DNA from: Erysipelotrichaceae bacterium
Lineage (GTDB): Bacteria > Bacillota_I > Bacilli_A > Erysipelotrichales > Erysipelotrichaceae
Reading direction: 5' to 3'
NCBI GenBank assembly: GCA_030694975.1
Contig: JAUYTU010000008.1
Location: 22,966-86,965 of the forward strand
Length of the DNA stretch: 64,000 bases
In this document: in pieces, positions 61,557 through 64,000 of the stretch
Numbering within the stretch: the first letter of the stretch is position 1
How the letters are laid out: each line of letters starts with the position of its first letter
Notes under the pieces: generated by a model
Seen by the model: only the letters and a program-made list of their open reading frames with translations
Database searches by the model: none
What the model was told of the DNA's origin: nothing
Program-made: the position numbers and the translations under genes

Positions 61557-61991
61557 CTAAATTTCTTTATACATGAAAAGGACATGTTCCGCCTCTGAAA
61601 ATCCGTTCTTCTTATAAAAATATGGAGCTGGAGTGTATCGAGAAGTTGACAATGTAAGCCCTGCAAATTTGTGTTCTTTTATATACAATTCAACAGCAAT
61701 TATCAATTCTGTACCGTACCCCTTTCGTTGAAGATTGGGGGAAATAAACATTTCATCCACAAAGACTTCACTGTTATTCCACCATATTTTTTCATGGCAG
61801 AAGATAGCTCCCTTGATTTCGCCATCGATCCAAAGTGTGTAACCAATAAACTTCTTACAATCCGTAAAATCTCTCAAATAGTCTTGCGCTGTTTCTAGCG
61901 ACCATTGACATTGCCATTGTTCGTTGTTGTAAACGGAAACCATAATTTCTGAACAAGCCCGCAAGTCGCTTAACTCAAACTTCTTGATCAT
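61557..61991 (-). CDS. GNAT-family N-acetyltransferase
   Basis: The 144-residue protein has an acetyl-CoA-binding motif (FISPNLQRKGYGTELIIAVELYIKEHKFAGLTLSTSR) and the end PAPYFYKKNGFSEAEHVLFMYKEI. Acceptor unknown. The start at 61991 (MIKKFE) has GAGAG 8 bases upstream; ATG at 62006, which overlaps the previous stop, is an alternative. Confidence 0.9.
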   Translation of the reverse strand: MIKKFELSDLRACSEIMVSVYNNEQWQCQWSLETAQDYLRDFTDCKKFIGYTLWIDGEIKGAIFCHEKIWWNNSEVFVDEMFISPNLQRKGYGTELIIAVELYIKEHKFAGLTLSTSRYTPAPYFYKKNGFSEAEHVLFMYKEI

Positions 61992-62005
61992 CGTGTTTTC
62001 TCTCA

Positions 62006-63001
62006 TTAAATTGCTTCTCGAATCTTTCTGATCTCTCGCCATACGTTATCCCCAAAGTTGCTAACAAGAGTGATTTGGATATTTTTCGTTGGATTATACT
62101 CAGAAATAAAACTGACCCCCGGATCTTGCCCTTGAAAGTACAAGATGTTCTCTAAGGTATTCTTGTCTTTGTGAATCCAAATACCATAACCATAATAGGA
62201 TCCTTCGCCATCTTCACTATGCACCTGAAACATTTGTTCGGTCATGTTTTTCGTTAGCAAGCGATGATGAAGCAATGCATCCCAAAACCTCGAAATATCT
62301 CCGGTTGTGATGAATGCTCCTCCTGCTCCGGTACCTTTTGCATCGACACTATAAATATTGGTACGATAAGAATCGGTAGATTCACAGTAAATATAATTAT
62401 TTGCACAGTTTGACGGTAATCGATCAAGTTCAAAATATCCGGTTGAATCCATTTGACAAGGTCTAAATATAACCTCTTCCAAGTATGAATCAAACGGTTT
62501 TTGAGTCAGTTGTTCAATAATTAATGCCAGCAGAACAAATCCGGAATTGTTATAGCTAAACTTTGTTCCTTTCGGATATTGCATGGGCTTGTCTATAAAA
62601 AGCGGTAGCAAGTCCGAATTCTCTCTTATTTTGTAACTTGGAAAATCTATCCAAAGTTGCTCGTATTCATCCATGATCTGCTCATCGAAATAATCTGGCA
62701 CTCCTGATGTATGCGTGAGCAATTGCTCTACGGTCACTTCAGGGTCGATTTGGTGTAAATCAAACGTCAACAACTGTCCCAGTGTATCCCTGAAATCTAA
62801 TTTGCCTTTTTCAATAAGTATTTGTATTGCGACAGAAACAAAAATCTTTCCAGCGGATGCACTGGCAAATCGAGTATTTTTGAGATTCAGTCGTTTATTC
62901 GCAAGATCCGCATAACCTTGTTCACTCTCAATAATGATTTTTCCATCTTGTTTGACAAATAAGTTTCCACGGAAATCCTCCGATAACATCACTTTATTCA
63001 T
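62006..63001 (-). CDS. Serine hydrolase, class-C beta-lactamase/DD-peptidase fold
   Basis: A 331-residue protein with the SxxK motif FASASAGKIF, the YxN motif FSYNNSGFVLLALI and QLLTHTSGVPDYFD. No signal peptide is visible, so it should be cytosolic; it is more likely an esterase or peptidase than a resistance enzyme. AGGGGG precedes the ATG. It overlaps the HAD gene by 8 bases. Confidence 0.9.
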   Translation of the reverse strand: MNKVMLSEDFRGNLFVKQDGKIIIESEQGYADLANKRLNLKNTRFASASAGKIFVSVAIQILIEKGKLDFRDTLGQLLTFDLHQIDPEVTVEQLLTHTSGVPDYFDEQIMDEYEQLWIDFPSYKIRENSDLLPLFIDKPMQYPKGTKFSYNNSGFVLLALIIEQLTQKPFDSYLEEVIFRPCQMDSTGYFELDRLPSNCANNYIYCESTDSYRTNIYSVDAKGTGAGGAFITTGDISRFWDALLHHRLLTKNMTEQMFQVHSEDGEGSYYGYGIWIHKDKNTLENILYFQGQDPGVSFISEYNPTKNIQITLVSNFGDNVWREIRKIREAI

Positions 63002-63803
63002 TACTGTCCCCCTGATGTAACAACTGCTCCAGAATCGTCAATACTCCCTGTTCCTCATTGGAAGGCGCCAGAAATTTCGCACTTTCCTTTACGTATTGAG
63101 GGGCATTTTCCATCGCATACGAATATTTGGCCATCCTCAACATTTCTACATCATTTCCTCCATCCCCAAAAACGATGATCTCATCCGCGGTTATTCCATG
63201 CTTATCCGCAAGCAATTTAAGTCCAAAGGCCTTATGACAATCTCTGACAATCAAATCGATACTGCCATGACCACTGGTAACAACATCTACTTCGTTGGGA
63301 AGACTCTGTTTAATCAAATCTACATAATGCATCGTATCCTCATCTTTACAGTTGATATTAAATTTAATCATCGGATCAGATACCGAATTGAAGGATTTAA
63401 CTTCCTCAAGTCGATGATACCACTGTCCGACAAATGTTTTTCGCTCGGGGTTGGTGAGCATATATGCTCTTTTTTCAGTACAAAATACATTAATCAAGTC
63501 CGGTTTATCTCCAACAAAAGCTAAAATACTTTGTTTTGCATTTTCACTAAACTCCGTCACTTTTAACGGTATGCCTCCATCACTGATATACGATCCATTC
63601 TCAGCCACAAACATCATTTCATCATCACGATGCTCAAAAAAACTGATTAGCTGATAATATTGATTTCCAGATGCAACTACAAATTTTATGTCCCTTTTTT
63701 TCATGATTTCAAATAACTTCCAAAACCTGGGTCTGTCATATTCCATCTTCCTGTTTAAAAAAGTTCCGTCCATATCGACAGCGATCATTTTAATTTTGCT
63801 CAT
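62994..63803 (-). CDS. Cof-type HAD-family phosphatase
   Basis: The 269 residues have motif I AVDMDGTFLN, motif II VASGNQYY, the C2 cap and motif IV FGDGGNDVEMLRMAKYSYAMENA. It should hydrolyse a small phosphorylated metabolite. The ATG at 63803 has GGAG 6-7 bases upstream. First gene of a HAD-serine hydrolase-GNAT transcript with a regulated-looking promoter. Confidence 0.93.
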   Translation of the reverse strand: MSKIKMIAVDMDGTFLNRKMEYDRPRFWKLFEIMKKRDIKFVVASGNQYYQLISFFEHRDDEMMFVAENGSYISDGGIPLKVTEFSENAKQSILAFVGDKPDLINVFCTEKRAYMLTNPERKTFVGQWYHRLEEVKSFNSVSDPMIKFNINCKDEDTMHYVDLIKQSLPNEVDVVTSGHGSIDLIVRDCHKAFGLKLLADKHGITADEIIVFGDGGNDVEMLRMAKYSYAMENAPQYVKESAKFLAPSNEEQGVLTILEQLLHQGDSNE

Positions 63804-63824
63804 CGTTATCTCCATCAAGTGTTT

Positions 63825-63861
63825 ACTTTATCAGTATACATGATAAAGTAGTTATAGACAA
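63825..63861 (-). promoter_or_regulatory. Promoter of the HAD unit with a 9-base inverted repeat over the -10
   Basis: TTGTCT (63856-63861), 17-base spacer, TATACT (63833-63838). ACTTTATCA and TGATAAAGT (63825-63833 and 63841-63849) are exact complements with a 7-base spacer, centred on the -10: a likely repressor operator. Confidence 0.65.
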
Positions 63862-64000
63862 AAGGAGAAATTAACTATTATAAATCAAGAGAAAAATGAG
63901 ATAAAACGAAAAGAATAATTCTATCCATGACAAAATCCAGTCAGTTCGACTGCTTTGTCGATTGCGTAATCCCGGATTTCAAAACGCTACCTCATTTTGG
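63862..64000. other. Right end, no intact gene seen
   Basis: AAAGGAGAAATTAACT on the plus strand is a good ribosome site but is followed by ATT rather than ATG and the frame stops after about 13 codons. On the minus strand a short frame (EIRDYAIDKAVELTGFCHG, then stop) has an upstream in-frame stop. Both could be decayed gene ends; neither is called. Confidence 0.35.

Noticed and set aside
62006..63001. Antibiotic-resistance beta-lactamase
   Set aside because: The SxxK and YxN motifs are there, but no signal peptide or class-C KTG context is visible; a general serine hydrolase is more likely.
63912..64000. Partial minus-strand gene entering from the right edge
   Set aside because: The frame with EIRDYAIDKAVELTGF has an in-frame stop about 20 codons upstream inside the window, so it cannot be the end of a gene that continues past the edge without a frameshift.

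Overview
The window looks like chromosomal DNA of an anaerobic, fermentative, low-G+C Bacillota (Firmicutes). Pointers are the cdaA-cdaR-glmM operon, Ddl/MurF cell-wall genes, a mannitol PTS with a PRD-type regulator, CcpA-type cre sites, acetate kinase, [FeFe]-hydrogenase maturases, a class-II c-di-GMP riboswitch, strong AGGAGG ribosome-binding sites and tRNA genes that encode CCA. The membrane-anchored MurF and a PEPCK/HPr-kinase-like ATPase would fit an Erysipelotrichia-like lineage, but that placement is inference. Most genes from 2.4 to 51.6 kb are on the minus strand.

Layout. (1) 0-2.3 kb: a secreted protein running off the left edge, preceded by a c-di-GMP-II riboswitch with terminator; a 31-codon ORF lies on the other strand. 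(2) 2.4-6.7 kb: a copper/heavy-metal locus with a CueP-like lipobox-free exported protein, a two-component system, and an HMA-SafE-cupredoxin membrane protein. (3) 7.1-7.4 kb: tRNA Ser-Asp-Gly. (4) 7.5-19.4 kb: HMA-like peptide, deoD, two tandem mgtE, ddl, Nudix, murF, an alpha/beta hydrolase, NfeD plus SPFH flotillin-type proteins, and a second two-component system. (5) 19.5-24.2 kb: a transposase-less repeat element, then hydF-hydG-hydE and a TM1266-type regulator, but no hydrogenase. (6) 24.3-33.0 kb: glmM-cdaR-cdaA, hydrolase, TraB-family protein, nucleotidyltransferase, tRNA-Thr, maf-coaD, TetR. (7) 33.1-43.9 kb: one long minus-strand cluster combining a LIV-type ABC importer with thiolase, ketoreductase, KAS-III-like enzyme, CoA-transferase and two alpha/beta hydrolases. 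(8) 44.1-51.6 kb: ackA, mtlF-mtlR-mtlA (without mtlD), NYN/OST-HTH protein, M20 amidohydrolase.

(9) 51.6-55.9 kb is the most unusual segment: a small helical putative regulator diverges from an operon encoding a von Willebrand A domain fused to two retropepsin-like DTG domains, two ADP-ribosylglycohydrolase paralogues and an unrecognised 275-residue protein. I propose this as an uncharacterised ADP-ribose/protease-linked stress or defence module. (10) 56.0-58.2 kb: an AbiE-type toxin-antitoxin cassette whose toxin gene is broken by one in-frame stop, bracketed by copies of the same motif, next to tRNA-Leu. (11) 58.2-63.8 kb: DJ-1/PfpI protein, PEPCK/HPrK-fold ATPase, CPBP protease, an ABC-F gene remnant, GNAT, class-C beta-lactamase-like hydrolase and a HAD phosphatase.

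All calls were made by reading sequence and recalled family motifs; no database search or structure prediction was run. Starts were set from Shine-Dalgarno spacing where several were possible.
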